Shown here in pieces: positions 45,156 through 54,671 of a stretch of DNA of 64,000 nt. Location: NCBI RefSeq assembly GCF_943846705.1, contig NZ_OX044366.1, positions 2,294,001 through 2,358,000 on the forward strand, given 5' to 3'. The notes under the pieces are model-generated. The model searched no databases, had not been told where the DNA came from, and saw nothing but the letters and a program-made list of their open reading frames with translations. This DNA is from an uncultured Pseudomonas sp. GTDB taxonomy: Bacteria; Pseudomonadota; Gammaproteobacteria; Pseudomonadales; Pseudomonadaceae. Every line of letters starts with the position of its first letter. Position 1 is the stretch's first letter. A program made the position numbers and the translations under genes.

Positions 45156-46595
45156 ATGCTGATTTGGTTCGTTGTGCTCTATCTACTGGTGACTGTTGGC
45201 ATCGGTTTCTACGCCTCCACTCGCGTCCATAACACCCGTGATTTCGCCTCGGGTGGACGTAGCATGGGCTTCCCCATCGTCGCGGCCATGGTGTTTGCCA
45301 CCTGGTTTGGCTCCGAGGCTGTGCTGGGCATCCCCGCGACTTTTCTTGAAGAAGGCTTTGCCGGCATTGTCGAAGACCCGTTCGGCTCGTTCGGCTGCCT
45401 GTTTCTAGTCGGCCTGATCATCGCGCGGCCGCTGTACCGAATGAACCTGCTGACCATCGGTGACTACTTCAAGAAACGCTTCGGGCCGCAGGTCGAACTG
45501 ATCATCAGCCTGGTCATCGTGCTGTCCTACCTGGGTTGGATCGCCGCGCAACTGATCGCCCTCGGCCTGGTGTTCAACGTCATCTCCGACGGCAGCATCA
45601 GCACCACTCAAGGCATGTTCCTCGGCACCTTTATCGTGCTGCTGTACACCCTGTTTGGCGGCATGTGGTCGATTGCCCTGACTGACTTCTTCCAGATGAT
45701 CGTTATCGTCGTCGGCCTGATCTACCTGGTTTGGCTGTTCAGCGACATGGCCGGTGGCGCCGACCTGGTCATCAGCAAAGCCGCCAGCGAAGGCAAGTTC
45801 ACCTTTATGAACGCCTTCGAGCCCAAGGATATCGTCGCCTTTATCGGCGCTGCGGTAACCATGATGCTCGGCTCCATCCCCCAGCAGGACGTGTACCAGC
45901 GGGTGATGTCGGCCAAGAGCGAGAACATCGCCGCACGCGCTTCGATGACCGGCGCGGTGTTCTACCTGGGCTTCTGCATGCTGCCGATCTTTCTGGTTTA
46001 CGCCGCCTCGATGATCGACCCGGCGCTGGTCGAGAAGTGGCTGGCTGAAGATTCGCAGATGATCCTGCCACTGCTGATCCTTGATAAAACCCCGCTGTTC
46101 GCCCAGATCATGTTCTTCGGTGCGTTGCTCTCGGCGATCATGTCCACCGCGTCTGGCACCTTGCTGGCCCCCTCGGTGACTCTGACTGAGAACGTGCTCA
46201 AGCGCTTTTTGCCGGTGCTCACTGACAAGCAGTACCTGCTGCTGATGCGCTGCATCATCTTTGTGTGCGCGGTGGCGACCCTGGCGTTTGCCCTGTATTC
46301 AGACGCGAGCATCTACGAGATGGTCGGTAACGCCTACAAGGTGACGCTGGTGGCGGCTGTGGTGCCGTTGTTCGCCGGACTGTTCTGGAAGCGTGCGACC
46401 ACTCAGGGCGCGTTGGTTGCCATCGCTTTTGGCCTGGTGTCGTGGATCTATCTGGAACTGACCTGGAGTGAAGCAGCGTTCTGGCCGCCGCAGCTGGCGG
46501 GCCTGCTGTTCAGCATGGCCGGTATGCTGATCGGCACGCTGCTGCCGCAGTGGAGCCGCAACCAGAATGATGTGCTGGTGGCGCAGGCCGAATAA
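45156..46595 (+). CDS. Sodium:solute symporter family (SSS) transporter
   Basis: This 479-residue inner-membrane protein has about 13 helices and the LeuT-fold SSS pattern: DFASGGRSMGFPIVAAMVFATWFGSEAVLGIPATF at the start, a TM8-type motif ALLSAIMSTASGTLLAPSVTLTENVL with the Na2-site serine/threonines, and VTLVAAVVPLFAGLFWKRAT. It should import a solute with Na+. No metabolic neighbour reveals the substrate. It has its own AT-rich leader and terminator and appears monocistronic. Confidence 0.88.
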   Translation: MLIWFVVLYLLVTVGIGFYASTRVHNTRDFASGGRSMGFPIVAAMVFATWFGSEAVLGIPATFLEEGFAGIVEDPFGSFGCLFLVGLIIARPLYRMNLLTIGDYFKKRFGPQVELIISLVIVLSYLGWIAAQLIALGLVFNVISDGSISTTQGMFLGTFIVLLYTLFGGMWSIALTDFFQMIVIVVGLIYLVWLFSDMAGGADLVISKAASEGKFTFMNAFEPKDIVAFIGAAVTMMLGSIPQQDVYQRVMSAKSENIAARASMTGAVFYLGFCMLPIFLVYAASMIDPALVEKWLAEDSQMILPLLILDKTPLFAQIMFFGALLSAIMSTASGTLLAPSVTLTENVLKRFLPVLTDKQYLLLMRCIIFVCAVATLAFALYSDASIYEMVGNAYKVTLVAAVVPLFAGLFWKRATTQGALVAIAFGLVSWIYLELTWSEAAFWPPQLAGLLFSMAGMLIGTLLPQWSRNQNDVLVAQAE

Positions 46596-46610
46596 GCCTG
46601 GCGTTTGCCT

Positions 46611-46647
46611 AACAAGACCCCGCTGATTGGCGGGGTTTTGTTTTTTT
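46611..46647 (+). terminator. Rho-independent terminator after the SSS transporter
   Basis: A stem AACAAGACCCCGC / GCGGGGTTTTGTT with a TGATTG loop runs into T7. Confidence 0.92.
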
Positions 46648-46735
46648 GGCCTGGCGAGGGCTTGTGAACACTGTCAGCCCTGTGGAAGAGGCTTTAGCCG
46701 CGAGTTTTGCTGTTCTGATTTATATGGCTAGCTGC

Positions 46736-46814
46736 GTAGGATGGGTGGAGCGCAGCGATACCCATCAGCCAGGCAATTAACCGTATGGGTATCGCGCTGC
46801 TCAAGCCATCCTAG
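46736..46814. repeat. Palindromic intergenic repeat, copy B
   Basis: The left arm begins GTAGGATGGGTGGAGCGCAG and continues to ACCCATCA. The right arm begins TATGGGTATCGCGCTGCTCA and ends ATCCTAG. It is the same family as the repeat at 11648-11721, with a few arm mismatches and a longer loop. Confidence 0.82.
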
Positions 46815-46871
46815 GTGTCTTTGCAATCCAGTAGGAGTGGCCTTGGTCGCGGTGCTTTTGCTTTGCCTAAC

Positions 46872-46902
46872 AAAAAAGCCAGACCTCACGGCCTGGCTTT
46901 TT
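46872..46902 (-). terminator. Terminator for the DUF4197 gene, probably bidirectional
   Basis: AAAAAAGCCAGACC pairs with GGCCTGGCTTTTT around a short CTCAC-type loop just beyond the minus-strand gene's stop. Confidence 0.85.
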
Positions 46903-46921
46903 CATATCCATCCAACCCTTA

Positions 46922-47599
46922 TTACAATGCCCCAAACACCTTCTTCGCCAAGCTAGTCGCGGCACCAGCCGGGTTCTGGCGGATGCTGGCTTCTTGCTCG
47001 GCGATCATGCTGAACAGGCCGTCCAGTGCTTGTTCGGTGACATAACTCTCGATATTCGCGCTTTTCGCGTCGATCACGCCGAAGCTCGCGGCTTGGCCGG
47101 CGAAGCTGTTGTATTGCTGGGCCAGGCCGACCTGGTCGGTGGCTTGTTTGACGATGGGCAGGAACTTGGCGCGGATCTGTTCGCGGCTGGTTTTGTTGAG
47201 GTATTGGGTGGCGGAATCTTGCGGGCCGCTGAGGATGCTTTTGGCGTCTTGAACGGTCATTTTCTTCACCGAATCCACCAGCAGCGCCTGGGCTTGCGGC
47301 ACGGCGGCTTCGGCGGCTTTGTTCATGCTCGCTTCAAGCTGATCGACTTGCGCGCCCATGCCCATCATTTTCATGGTTCTTGCGGCCTTGCCGAGGTTGC
47401 CCGGCAGCTCGATGCGCACGTCCGGGTTATTGCTGAAACCGCCGGGCTTGCCCAGTTGCTGCACGGCCACTTTAGCGCCTTGGGTGAGGGCGTCTTTGAG
47501 GCCGCCGCTGGCGTCGCTTTGGCTCAGGTCGGCCAGGGACAGGGCGAAGACACTACCGGAAAGAGCAAGGCCGGCGGCCAGGGACATTAAACGAAGCAT
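46922..47599 (-). CDS. DUF4197 domain-containing protein
   Basis: This 225-residue protein has a signal peptide (MLRLMSLAAGLALSGSVFA) and is otherwise a helical, predicted periplasmic DUF4197 domain (GGLKDALTQGAKVAVQQLGK, DVRIELPGNLGKAARTMKMM, ILSGPQDSATQYLNKTS). Its function is unknown. The start at 47599 has AGGA 8 bp upstream; an ATG 9 bp earlier overlaps that site. Confidence 0.88.
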   Translation of the reverse strand: MLRLMSLAAGLALSGSVFALSLADLSQSDASGGLKDALTQGAKVAVQQLGKPGGFSNNPDVRIELPGNLGKAARTMKMMGMGAQVDQLEASMNKAAEAAVPQAQALLVDSVKKMTVQDAKSILSGPQDSATQYLNKTSREQIRAKFLPIVKQATDQVGLAQQYNSFAGQAASFGVIDAKSANIESYVTEQALDGLFSMIAEQEASIRQNPAGAATSLAKKVFGAL

Positions 47600-47976
47600 G
47601 GTGGGCATCCTTGTGCGGTGTGGAGTATTGCGGAGCTTAGCGGACTGAGTCGCGCAGGCAAATGAGCACGTAGGCGCCGGTTAGCGTCTCTGGCCTTGGC
47701 CCTGAGTGAGGCGTGCAGATCGACCAAGCGCTTGCCGGCCTACTCGCTATTAGGTTCTTGCCTGGCGCTGTTGGCCCGCAGGGTAAATTTTGCGGCCTCT
47801 AGAAATAGGCTGAAACCGCCCAAGGGGCCAATTCATCTATAGACTCTGGCCATGCAATCTTACTTGTGGCGCCGTTTAGCGAGTGCGCCATCTGATTTGC
47901 TGATGAAACGGGGGCGCGTTTTACGCTGTTCTAGCCGTAACTATAAGAATCAACTTTATGCAGCAGGAGTAGTCGC
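47600..47976. other. Intergenic region between DUF4197 and the chemoreceptor
   Basis: These 377 bp separate divergent genes. I see no RNA gene or repeat. CAGGAG just before 47977 is the chemoreceptor's ribosome site. I looked for a FliA-type promoter and found none convincing. Confidence 0.45.
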
Positions 47977-49983
47977 ATGGCTTTGGTGCCAGTTCGTTTG
48001 TCGCAGCGTTTGACCTTGGGCAGTATTCTGTTGCTGATCCTGACCGCCCTGGCGGTTTTTGCCGTAATGGCGCTGCGCGGTCAGCCGCGTGTGGTGGCCG
48101 CCAGCGGTGAGTTGATTGAGCAAACGGGCGGTGCAATCGTGCGTCAGCTGGCGTTGCAGCTGTCCGGGATTGAAGGAGTGACCGCGAGCTTAGCGCACCT
48201 CTCCGAAGTGTTGCCGCTGGATGAAGCGCTGTACCTCAATACGCTGCCCAATGTGATTAATAACCAGGGTGATAAAGCCATCGCCGGTGGCGGTGTTTGG
48301 CCTGAGCCGAATGCCTTTACCGACGGTGTCGCGCGCCGCAGCTTCTTCTGGGCGCGCGGTGGCGATGGGCGGCTGGCTTACTCGGATGACTACAACGCTG
48401 CCGATGGCCCTGGCTATCAAAACGATGCGTGGTACACCGGGGCGCGTAACAGTAAGGCCGGTCGCTGCTTGTGGTCAGAGGCTTATCAGGATGCCGTGAC
48501 CGGCGTGCCGATGGTCACGTGCAGCGTGCCTTATCAGCTGGGCGGCCGCTTTGCCGGTGTGGCTACTCTGGATCTGCTGCTGGACGATCTGTCGCGTTTT
48601 CTCACCGAGCAAGGCAAGGTTACTGATGGCTATGCGTTTGCCCTCGATCAGGCAGGCAATGTGCTGCATTTCCCCGGTATAGCCGGTGCCAAAGGCAGCG
48701 CGATGCTCAAGTTTGCTGATTTGGCGCAGCAGCAAAGCTGGCTGAAACCTATTCAGGCGGCGCTCGCGAGCAGCAGTGTGGGAACCATTAGCAACCTGGA
48801 CCTGGAACACGACGAGCAGCTCAAGCAGGCCAGTCGCGTCAGCCTGTTTGTTATGCCTGACACCGGTTGGGTGATCGGTCTGGTGACGCCCTTTGAGCGC
48901 GTGACCGGCCTGGCCTGGGCGCTAACCTGGGACATTTTGCTGTTTCTGATTCCGTTGTTGGCCATTTTGCTGGCGTTGGCCTGGTTGGCTGGGCGCAAAC
49001 TGATTGCTCAGCTGGAAGAAACCACCGCGCAGATCGATTCCCTAGGCCGTGGTTCGGCCAGCCGCGATGTGCAGTTGAGCGTAGAGCGTGAGGATGAGAT
49101 CGGCGCGTTGCGCCATGCGGTCAATCGCTATGCCGGGCAGTTGCGCACGATGCTTCAGCGCATTGCTGACGAGGCCGACCATCTGCAGGCAGAAGCGGCT
49201 CAGCTGGGCAGTCTGAGCAGCACCTTAGCTGGGCGCGCCGAGCAGCAGCGTCAGGAGAACACCCAGTTGGCGGCGGCGATTACCGAGATGTCTTCCAGTG
49301 CTCAGGAAGTGGCGCATAACACCAACGACTGCGCGACTACCGCGCAGAACTCCTTGTCGGTGGTGCAGGACGGTCAGCAGAAGGTGGCCTCCAACAGTGC
49401 CGCTATTCAGACGCTGTCCGCCGAGATGGCTGAGGCCGCTTTGGCGATTGGCCGCTTAGAGAAGGACAGCCAGCAAGTTGGCGTGGTGCTGGATGTGATC
49501 AAGGCGATTTCTGAGCAGACTAATTTGCTGGCTTTGAATGCTGCGATTGAAGCGGCGCGGGCCGGTGAACAGGGCCGTGGTTTTGCGGTGGTCGCCGATG
49601 AGGTGCGCACCCTGGCTGGGCGAACGCAGAACTCGGCGAATGAGATCAGCACCATGATCAGCTCCCTGCAGCAGACCTCACGTCAGGCCGTGAAAGCCAT
49701 GCAGGCCGGTGAAGCGCGTACTGAGCATGCCGTGGGTGAGGCCGAAGGGGCCGCATCGGCACTGTCCAGTACGGTGCAGAGTTTTGATGATATTTCTCAG
49801 CGCGCCCAGCAGATCGCCGTTGCAGCACAACAGCAAAGCCACGTCACCCAAGAGATCAACGAGTTGGCCGTGCGTATCCACAGCATCAGCGAAGAAAATG
49901 CTCGCGATGCGCAGGCACTGGATGAAGTCAGTACTGCGATGCAGGCATTGTCATCCCGCTTGATTGACCTGAGCCGCAGTTAG
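47977..49983 (+). CDS. Methyl-accepting chemotaxis protein with dCache-like periplasmic sensor
   Basis: This 668-residue chemoreceptor has a first TM helix at about 15-33, a periplasmic domain of about 270 residues, a second TM (about 310-335), HAMP and a signalling domain with the tip EQTNLLALNAAIEAARAGEQGRGF. The periplasmic part looks like a double-Cache domain; the segment GYQNDAWYTGARNSKAGRCL plus WSEAYQDAVTGVPMVTCSVP is the predicted distal-pocket region. The ligand is not readable. Its stop overlaps the convergent 71-residue gene by 4 bp. Confidence 0.88.
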   Translation: MALVPVRLSQRLTLGSILLLILTALAVFAVMALRGQPRVVAASGELIEQTGGAIVRQLALQLSGIEGVTASLAHLSEVLPLDEALYLNTLPNVINNQGDKAIAGGGVWPEPNAFTDGVARRSFFWARGGDGRLAYSDDYNAADGPGYQNDAWYTGARNSKAGRCLWSEAYQDAVTGVPMVTCSVPYQLGGRFAGVATLDLLLDDLSRFLTEQGKVTDGYAFALDQAGNVLHFPGIAGAKGSAMLKFADLAQQQSWLKPIQAALASSSVGTISNLDLEHDEQLKQASRVSLFVMPDTGWVIGLVTPFERVTGLAWALTWDILLFLIPLLAILLALAWLAGRKLIAQLEETTAQIDSLGRGSASRDVQLSVEREDEIGALRHAVNRYAGQLRTMLQRIADEADHLQAEAAQLGSLSSTLAGRAEQQRQENTQLAAAITEMSSSAQEVAHNTNDCATTAQNSLSVVQDGQQKVASNSAAIQTLSAEMAEAALAIGRLEKDSQQVGVVLDVIKAISEQTNLLALNAAIEAARAGEQGRGFAVVADEVRTLAGRTQNSANEISTMISSLQQTSRQAVKAMQAGEARTEHAVGEAEGAASALSSTVQSFDDISQRAQQIAVAAQQQSHVTQEINELAVRIHSISEENARDAQALDEVSTAMQALSSRLIDLSRS

Positions 49984-50195
49984 CGGCTCAGGCGCTGCAG
50001 CTCGCGGCGCACCATCTGTGCATAAGCCGGCGGTTTGAGGGCGTATAGCTCGGCCGCCACCCAGTTCAGCCAGCGTCCGCCGAGTTCGGCTTTGGCGGCC
50101 AGCAGGCGTTGGGCCTCGGCTTCGGCGCGGGGCTGGTTGGCCAGGTGGAATTCCGCACGCGACGGCGTGCTGGTTTTAGCGTTGTCGGGGTTCAT
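49980..50195 (-). CDS. Small conserved hypothetical protein
   Basis: This 71-residue soluble, basic protein (RAEFHLANQPRAEAEAQRLL...RWLNWVAAELYALKPPAYAQ) is encoded downstream of plsB on the same strand. I recall a similar small gene beside plsB in P. aeruginosa. Coding is supported by its regular composition and context; no function is known. It is separated from plsB by a hairpin-rich stretch. Confidence 0.65.
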   Translation of the reverse strand: MNPDNAKTSTPSRAEFHLANQPRAEAEAQRLLAAKAELGGRWLNWVAAELYALKPPAYAQMVRRELQRLSR

Positions 50196-50249
50196 GGGGG
50201 GCGGACGCTGTGGTCGATCTTGGGATTATCTACAGGCCTGTGACCTCGT

Positions 50250-50360
50250 TGGGTGGATGACGCCTTGCTCATCCACCGAGGCGATTGGCTGGGTGGATGA
50301 AGCGTCCTCCACCCGACGTCATTTCGCGAGGCCGTAGGGTGGACGTGGCGGACAAGCCTG
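50250..50360. repeat. Cluster of GGGTGGA-type hairpins
   Basis: Hairpin one is GGTGGATGA/TCATCCACC at 50252-50277. Hairpin two is GGGTGGA/TCCACCC at about 50290-50313. A further GTAGGGTGGACG follows near 50334. The core words resemble the GTAGG(A/G)TGGG repeats at 11.65 and 46.74 kb, so this looks like a diverged or partial member. Confidence 0.6.
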
Positions 50361-50387
50361 GCGCCTGCCCGTCCTGCGAAAGTGGCT

Positions 50388-52871
50388 TTACGCCGGCTCG
50401 GTAACATCCTCGTTGCGGTCCATGGCCACCTGGCGAATCGACAGGCGAATCTCGGCCGGCAGCACGCGCTTGGCCGCGCCCTCGGCCAGCTCATTGAGCA
50501 GCGGGTGATGGCTGAGCTTGCCGGCTTCGTCCTGACGCAGCACGCCTTGGTCGAGCAGGCCCTGGATAAAGTGGCGGAACAGGCTCTTGTCGAAGAACTC
50601 CGGGGCATTCAGGCCATGCAGGATCGACAGGCGCTGGGCCATCACGGTGCACAGGTCTTCCAGCTCTTCGGCGCTGATGGCGTTCTGCCCGGCATTCAGC
50701 AGCAGGGCGGTGGCCATGTAGAAACGCTGCAGGGTCTGCACGATGGCGCGGGCCAGCAGGGTCAGCAGGACGAACTCGCGCGAGCTTGGTGCCGGGCGCA
50801 CATAGGTGTCGCCATCTAGGGTCAGCAACCCTTGCTCGACAAAGGCGGCGAGCCATTGGTCGACCACGGCGTCCAGTTCATCCAGTTCCCAGCGGATAAA
50901 CAGCTCGGATTGCAGGTAGGGGTAGAGGGCGCGGGTAAAGCGCAGGATCTGCTCGCGGCTCATCCGTGCACTGCTCTGGAAGAAGCTCGCCAACAGCGCT
51001 GGCAGGGCGAAAATGTGCAGTACGTTGTTGCGGTAGTAGGTCATCAGAACGGCGTTGTGCTCATCCAGATAGAGAATCTTACCCAGTGGGTCGGTCTGCT
51101 CGGCGAGCAGGTCCATCTTCTGCACGTACTCGATCAGCGCCTGACCATCGCCGTCCGGCAATGTCGTGTGCGGTGAGTAGGGCACGCTGCGCAGCAAGGC
51201 CAGATAGAGGTCAAGCACCCGCGCCAGGGCACGTTCATCCAAGGCCAGCTTGCTGGTGGAAAGCAGCGCCAGGGCCACCAGGTTGACCGGGTTGATGGCG
51301 GCGGCTTCGTTGAGGTGCTGGGCGACGCGTGCGCCGAGGTTATTGGTCGCCTCGTTGAGCCAGGTGGGGCGGAACTGCGTGCCGTAATCCTGCTCACGCC
51401 AGTCCGGTTGCTGACTGTCGAGGAACTCGGCCAGTTTGATCGGCTCGCCAAAGTTGACCCAGACATGGCCAAAACGCTGCTTGAGCGCGCCGATGACTTT
51501 GAATATGTCGAAGATCGACTCTTTCTTCTTGCTCGCACCGCGCAGCTCGCCCAGATACGTACGGCCTTCCAGCACCCGCTCGTAGCCGATATACACCGGC
51601 ACGAACACCACCGGCAGACGGTTGCTGCGTAGGAAGCTACGCATGGTGATGGCCAGCATGCCGGTTTTCGGCTGCAGCATGCGTCCGGTGCGCGAGCGCC
51701 CGCCTTCGACGAAGTACTCGACCGGGAAGCCTTTGCTGAACAGGGTGTGCAGGTACTCATTGAACACCGCGGTGTACAGCGGGTTGCCCTTGAACGTGCG
51801 GCGCATAAAGAACGCCCCGCAACGCCGCAGCAGGCCGCCGATCAGCGGCATGTTGAGGTTGATACCCGCAGCAATGTGCGGCGGCGTCAGGCCGTTGCGA
51901 AACAGCAGGTAGGACAACAGCAGGTAGTCGATATGGCTGCGGTGGCAGGGCACATAGATCACCTCATGGCCCTGGGCGACTTCTTGCACGCCTTCGATGT
52001 GGTTGACCTTGATGCCGTCGTAGATCTTGTTCCAGAACCAGCTCAGCACCAGTTCGAGGAAGCGAATGGCGGTGTAGGTGTAGTCCGAGGCGATCTCGTT
52101 GCCGTAGCGCAGCGCTTGGCCTTCGGCCTTTTCCAGGCTGATGCCTTCACGCTCGGCTTCGTCGATGATCGCCTGGCGCACCTGCGGGCCGTGCACCAGG
52201 CCTTTGACCAGGTTGCGCCGGTGTGACACGTCCGGGCCGATCACGGCCGCCTTCTGGTTGCGGAAGTGCACCCGCAGGATGCGCTGCACCATGCGCAGGG
52301 TGCGCTCGTGGCCTTTGTCCTGCTCGACCAGCTCGCGTAGATGAATCGGCGTGGAGAACTGCACGCGGGTCTTGCGCCCCAGGATCAGGATGCTCACCAG
52401 GCGACGCAGGCGGCCGGTGACGGCCCAGCTGTCGGCGAACAAGAGCTTCCACGGGCTGGTTTCGCGATCCGGCGATTGGCCCCAGAACACGCTGACGGGG
52501 ATGATTTGCGCATCGTCCACCGCATGCTGGCTCAGCGCGCTGACCAAGCGTTGCAGGGTCGGCGCGATCCCGCGTTTGTCCTGACGGCCGAGCCAGTCCG
52601 GCTCTGGCGTCAGGTAGAAAAACGCAGACGGCTCCTCCAGGTTACCCACCGATACTGGCAGCACCGGCCTCGGTAAGCCGGCCTTGCGACACTCGGTATC
52701 GACCACCGCCAGGTCACTCAGCGACGGCTGCTGCAGCACGTAAAACACCGGCTTGCTGCGGTCGAGCTTGAGGGTGAAGGCGGACTGGTTGATGGTTTCC
52801 GAGCGTACCCAGAGGTACAGCACACGGCGCAGGGCGCCAAAAACGAGACGGCGAAGCGGGGATCGGGTCAT
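50388..52871 (-). CDS. plsB: Glycerol-3-phosphate 1-O-acyltransferase PlsB
   Basis: PlsB acylates glycerol 3-phosphate at sn-1, the first step of phospholipid synthesis, at the inner membrane. The 827-residue protein has the acyltransferase HX4D motif (CHRSHIDY, H310/D315), FVEGGRSRTGRMLQPKTGML and VPVYIGYERVLEG. Length agrees with Pseudomonas PlsB. The ATG at 52871 gives MTRSPLRRLVFGAL; reading further upstream gives non-homologous sequence. It is divergent from the porin gene. Confidence 0.96.
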   Translation of the reverse strand: MTRSPLRRLVFGALRRVLYLWVRSETINQSAFTLKLDRSKPVFYVLQQPSLSDLAVVDTECRKAGLPRPVLPVSVGNLEEPSAFFYLTPEPDWLGRQDKRGIAPTLQRLVSALSQHAVDDAQIIPVSVFWGQSPDRETSPWKLLFADSWAVTGRLRRLVSILILGRKTRVQFSTPIHLRELVEQDKGHERTLRMVQRILRVHFRNQKAAVIGPDVSHRRNLVKGLVHGPQVRQAIIDEAEREGISLEKAEGQALRYGNEIASDYTYTAIRFLELVLSWFWNKIYDGIKVNHIEGVQEVAQGHEVIYVPCHRSHIDYLLLSYLLFRNGLTPPHIAAGINLNMPLIGGLLRRCGAFFMRRTFKGNPLYTAVFNEYLHTLFSKGFPVEYFVEGGRSRTGRMLQPKTGMLAITMRSFLRSNRLPVVFVPVYIGYERVLEGRTYLGELRGASKKKESIFDIFKVIGALKQRFGHVWVNFGEPIKLAEFLDSQQPDWREQDYGTQFRPTWLNEATNNLGARVAQHLNEAAAINPVNLVALALLSTSKLALDERALARVLDLYLALLRSVPYSPHTTLPDGDGQALIEYVQKMDLLAEQTDPLGKILYLDEHNAVLMTYYRNNVLHIFALPALLASFFQSSARMSREQILRFTRALYPYLQSELFIRWELDELDAVVDQWLAAFVEQGLLTLDGDTYVRPAPSSREFVLLTLLARAIVQTLQRFYMATALLLNAGQNAISAEELEDLCTVMAQRLSILHGLNAPEFFDKSLFRHFIQGLLDQGVLRQDEAGKLSHHPLLNELAEGAAKRVLPAEIRLSIRQVAMDRNEDVTEPA

Positions 52872-53157
52872 ACGGAGTCTGCAGGCTTTGAAAAAACGAG
52901 CATTTGCTCGGGGGGCGTAGTGTGACGGATCGGCTGGCCGCCGGCAAAAGTCTTCTGCCGCGTGCGGTGGTAAAGCACGGCGTGAGCGGGTTGCGCACTG
53001 CTTATGTACAAACGAAGTAAAAAGTTCCGTTGTAATCAAATATTTATATATCAGCAACCGCGCTGAAATATCCCGCCGCCAAGATTCCCTCCAGCACGAA
53101 CGAGCCCTCAGCGCTCGGGTGTTTTCAACACTTAACGTCCATTTAGAGGAATCTTCG
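52872..53157. other. plsB-porin divergent intergenic region
   Basis: The stretch near 53020-53070 is AT-rich and probably holds the porin promoter. I looked for a Pho box (paired CTGTCAT-type repeats) and did not find a convincing one. AGAGGA before 53158 is the porin's ribosome site. Confidence 0.45.
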
Positions 53158-54477
53158 ATGATCCGTACGTACAGCTTTCGTGGAGTAATGGCCGGCTTTG
53201 CTACCAGCGCTCTGGCCCTGGCCGTTTCCGCCCAGGCTTTCGCCGGTACCGTCAGCACTGATGGCGCCGATCTCGTGATCAAAACCAAGGGTGGCCTGGA
53301 AGTCGCCACCACGGACAAAGAATTCAGCTTTAAGTTGGGCGGCAAGCTGCAGTGGGATGCCACTAACTTTGATGGCCTGCAGGCCGCCGACCAGAACCAA
53401 CCGTTTGATGACACCTTCAACACCTTTATCCGCCGTGGTGAAATCGGTCTGGAAGGGGTTGCCTACAAGGATTGGGGCTGGGGTGTGCGGGTGAGCTACG
53501 ACGGTTCTGAGAATGGTACCGATGTTGACCGCGCTTATATCACTTACAGCGGTCTGGATTTTGCCACCTTTACTGTGGGTCAGTATGGCGGCGAGTACGG
53601 CCTGGAAAACACCACCAGTTCCTCGTGGATCACCGCGATTGAACGTCCGTTCATGTACGATTTCCTCAACGGTGACGAAGACACCAAGTTTGGTCTGATG
53701 GCCAAGCACTCGGGTGAGAACTACGGCCTGATGGCGCAGGTTGCTCACTACGACCAGAAGGAAGTCGCTGATGAGGGTAACGATGAGCTGTTCGGTTACA
53801 CCCTGCGTGCTCACTGGGCGCCTTATCTGAGCGGTACTGATGTGGTGCACCTGGCGGCCAACTATCACAGCAGCAACCCGGACGATAACCGTGCACGCGC
53901 CCGTACCCGTATGGGGATCCGCAGCGACAACGATTTCCGTCTGGTCCTGGGTGATGTGCGCGTAGCGGATAAGGACAACGAGTGGGTGCTGGAGTCCGGT
54001 GCGCAGTTCGGTTCGGTGCGTGCTCAGGCTGAATACTTCCAGCGCAACATTGCCGGTGAAAACCTGGTTGGCGCGAATTCTGATGTGGATATCAGCGGCT
54101 ACAACGCTCAGTTGTCCTACATGTTCGGCGCTGCCCGTGGTTACAAGGCCGCTGATGGTCGCTGGGACAAGCCGACCGATATGAAAGGCACTTGGGAAGT
54201 GTTCGCACGTTATGAGAGCACCTCGGTTGACTCTGACGCGACGGCTATTCCAGGCAACCTGGGGCTGGCCAACATCGTTGCGGCAGATACTGGCAGTGAG
54301 TTCGACGCCAGCGCCATGGTGGTTGGTGTCAACTACTTCGCCACGCCGGCGGTACGTGTCAGCCTGAACTACATCGACTACGAAGTGGACAACATCGACA
54401 CCTCGCGTCAGGTCGGTGGCACAAACGTGCAAGACGACGGTAAAGCCATCGTCGGTCGCCTGCAGTACGTGTTCTAA
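53158..54477 (+). CDS. OprP/OprO family (phosphate-selective type) porin
   Basis: This 439-residue outer-membrane beta-barrel has a signal peptide ending AQAFAG (about residue 29) and a terminal phenylalanine (LQYVF) typical of barrel export. The N-terminal region (GADLVIKTKGGLEVATTDKE, KLGGKLQWDA) and internal repeats match the PF07396 porin family. That family includes phosphate- and pyrophosphate-selective OprP and OprO, but many members have other selectivities. With no visible Pho box, phosphate selectivity is not assumed. A strong terminator follows. Confidence 0.88.
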   Translation: MIRTYSFRGVMAGFATSALALAVSAQAFAGTVSTDGADLVIKTKGGLEVATTDKEFSFKLGGKLQWDATNFDGLQAADQNQPFDDTFNTFIRRGEIGLEGVAYKDWGWGVRVSYDGSENGTDVDRAYITYSGLDFATFTVGQYGGEYGLENTTSSSWITAIERPFMYDFLNGDEDTKFGLMAKHSGENYGLMAQVAHYDQKEVADEGNDELFGYTLRAHWAPYLSGTDVVHLAANYHSSNPDDNRARARTRMGIRSDNDFRLVLGDVRVADKDNEWVLESGAQFGSVRAQAEYFQRNIAGENLVGANSDVDISGYNAQLSYMFGAARGYKAADGRWDKPTDMKGTWEVFARYESTSVDSDATAIPGNLGLANIVAADTGSEFDASAMVVGVNYFATPAVRVSLNYIDYEVDNIDTSRQVGGTNVQDDGKAIVGRLQYVF

Positions 54478-54509
54478 GCAACCCCGCTTCACTGCTGCTC
54501 CTCTCTTTG

Positions 54510-54540
54510 AGCCCCGCCTTGTGCGGGGCTTTTTATTTTT
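54510..54540 (+). terminator. Rho-independent terminator after the porin
   Basis: AGCCCCGC pairs with GCGGGGCT and is followed by TTTTATTTTT. Confidence 0.93.
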
Positions 54541-54671
54541 CTGTGGCGCAGCGGGCTGGAGTGCGGTTACCGGTGACGCTGATCTAGCAGGCCGATTGGC
54601 GTTTACCCAGCGCTGCCAGGCCTAAGGCCTTGCGGCTATAGTGCAGCCTTGCCCGACTGACTGAGTTGCCG

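Noticed and set aside
46741..46956. 71-codon frame across the palindromic repeat and terminator
   Set aside because: It is built from repeat and terminator sequence and runs into the DUF4197 gene on the other strand.
52872..53157. Pho box upstream of the OprP-like porin
   Set aside because: No pair of CTGTCAT-like direct repeats was found at the expected spacing, so phosphate-starvation control is not claimed.
53143..54492. Minus-strand frame of 449 codons opposite the porin
   Set aside because: Antisense shadow of a well-supported barrel protein.
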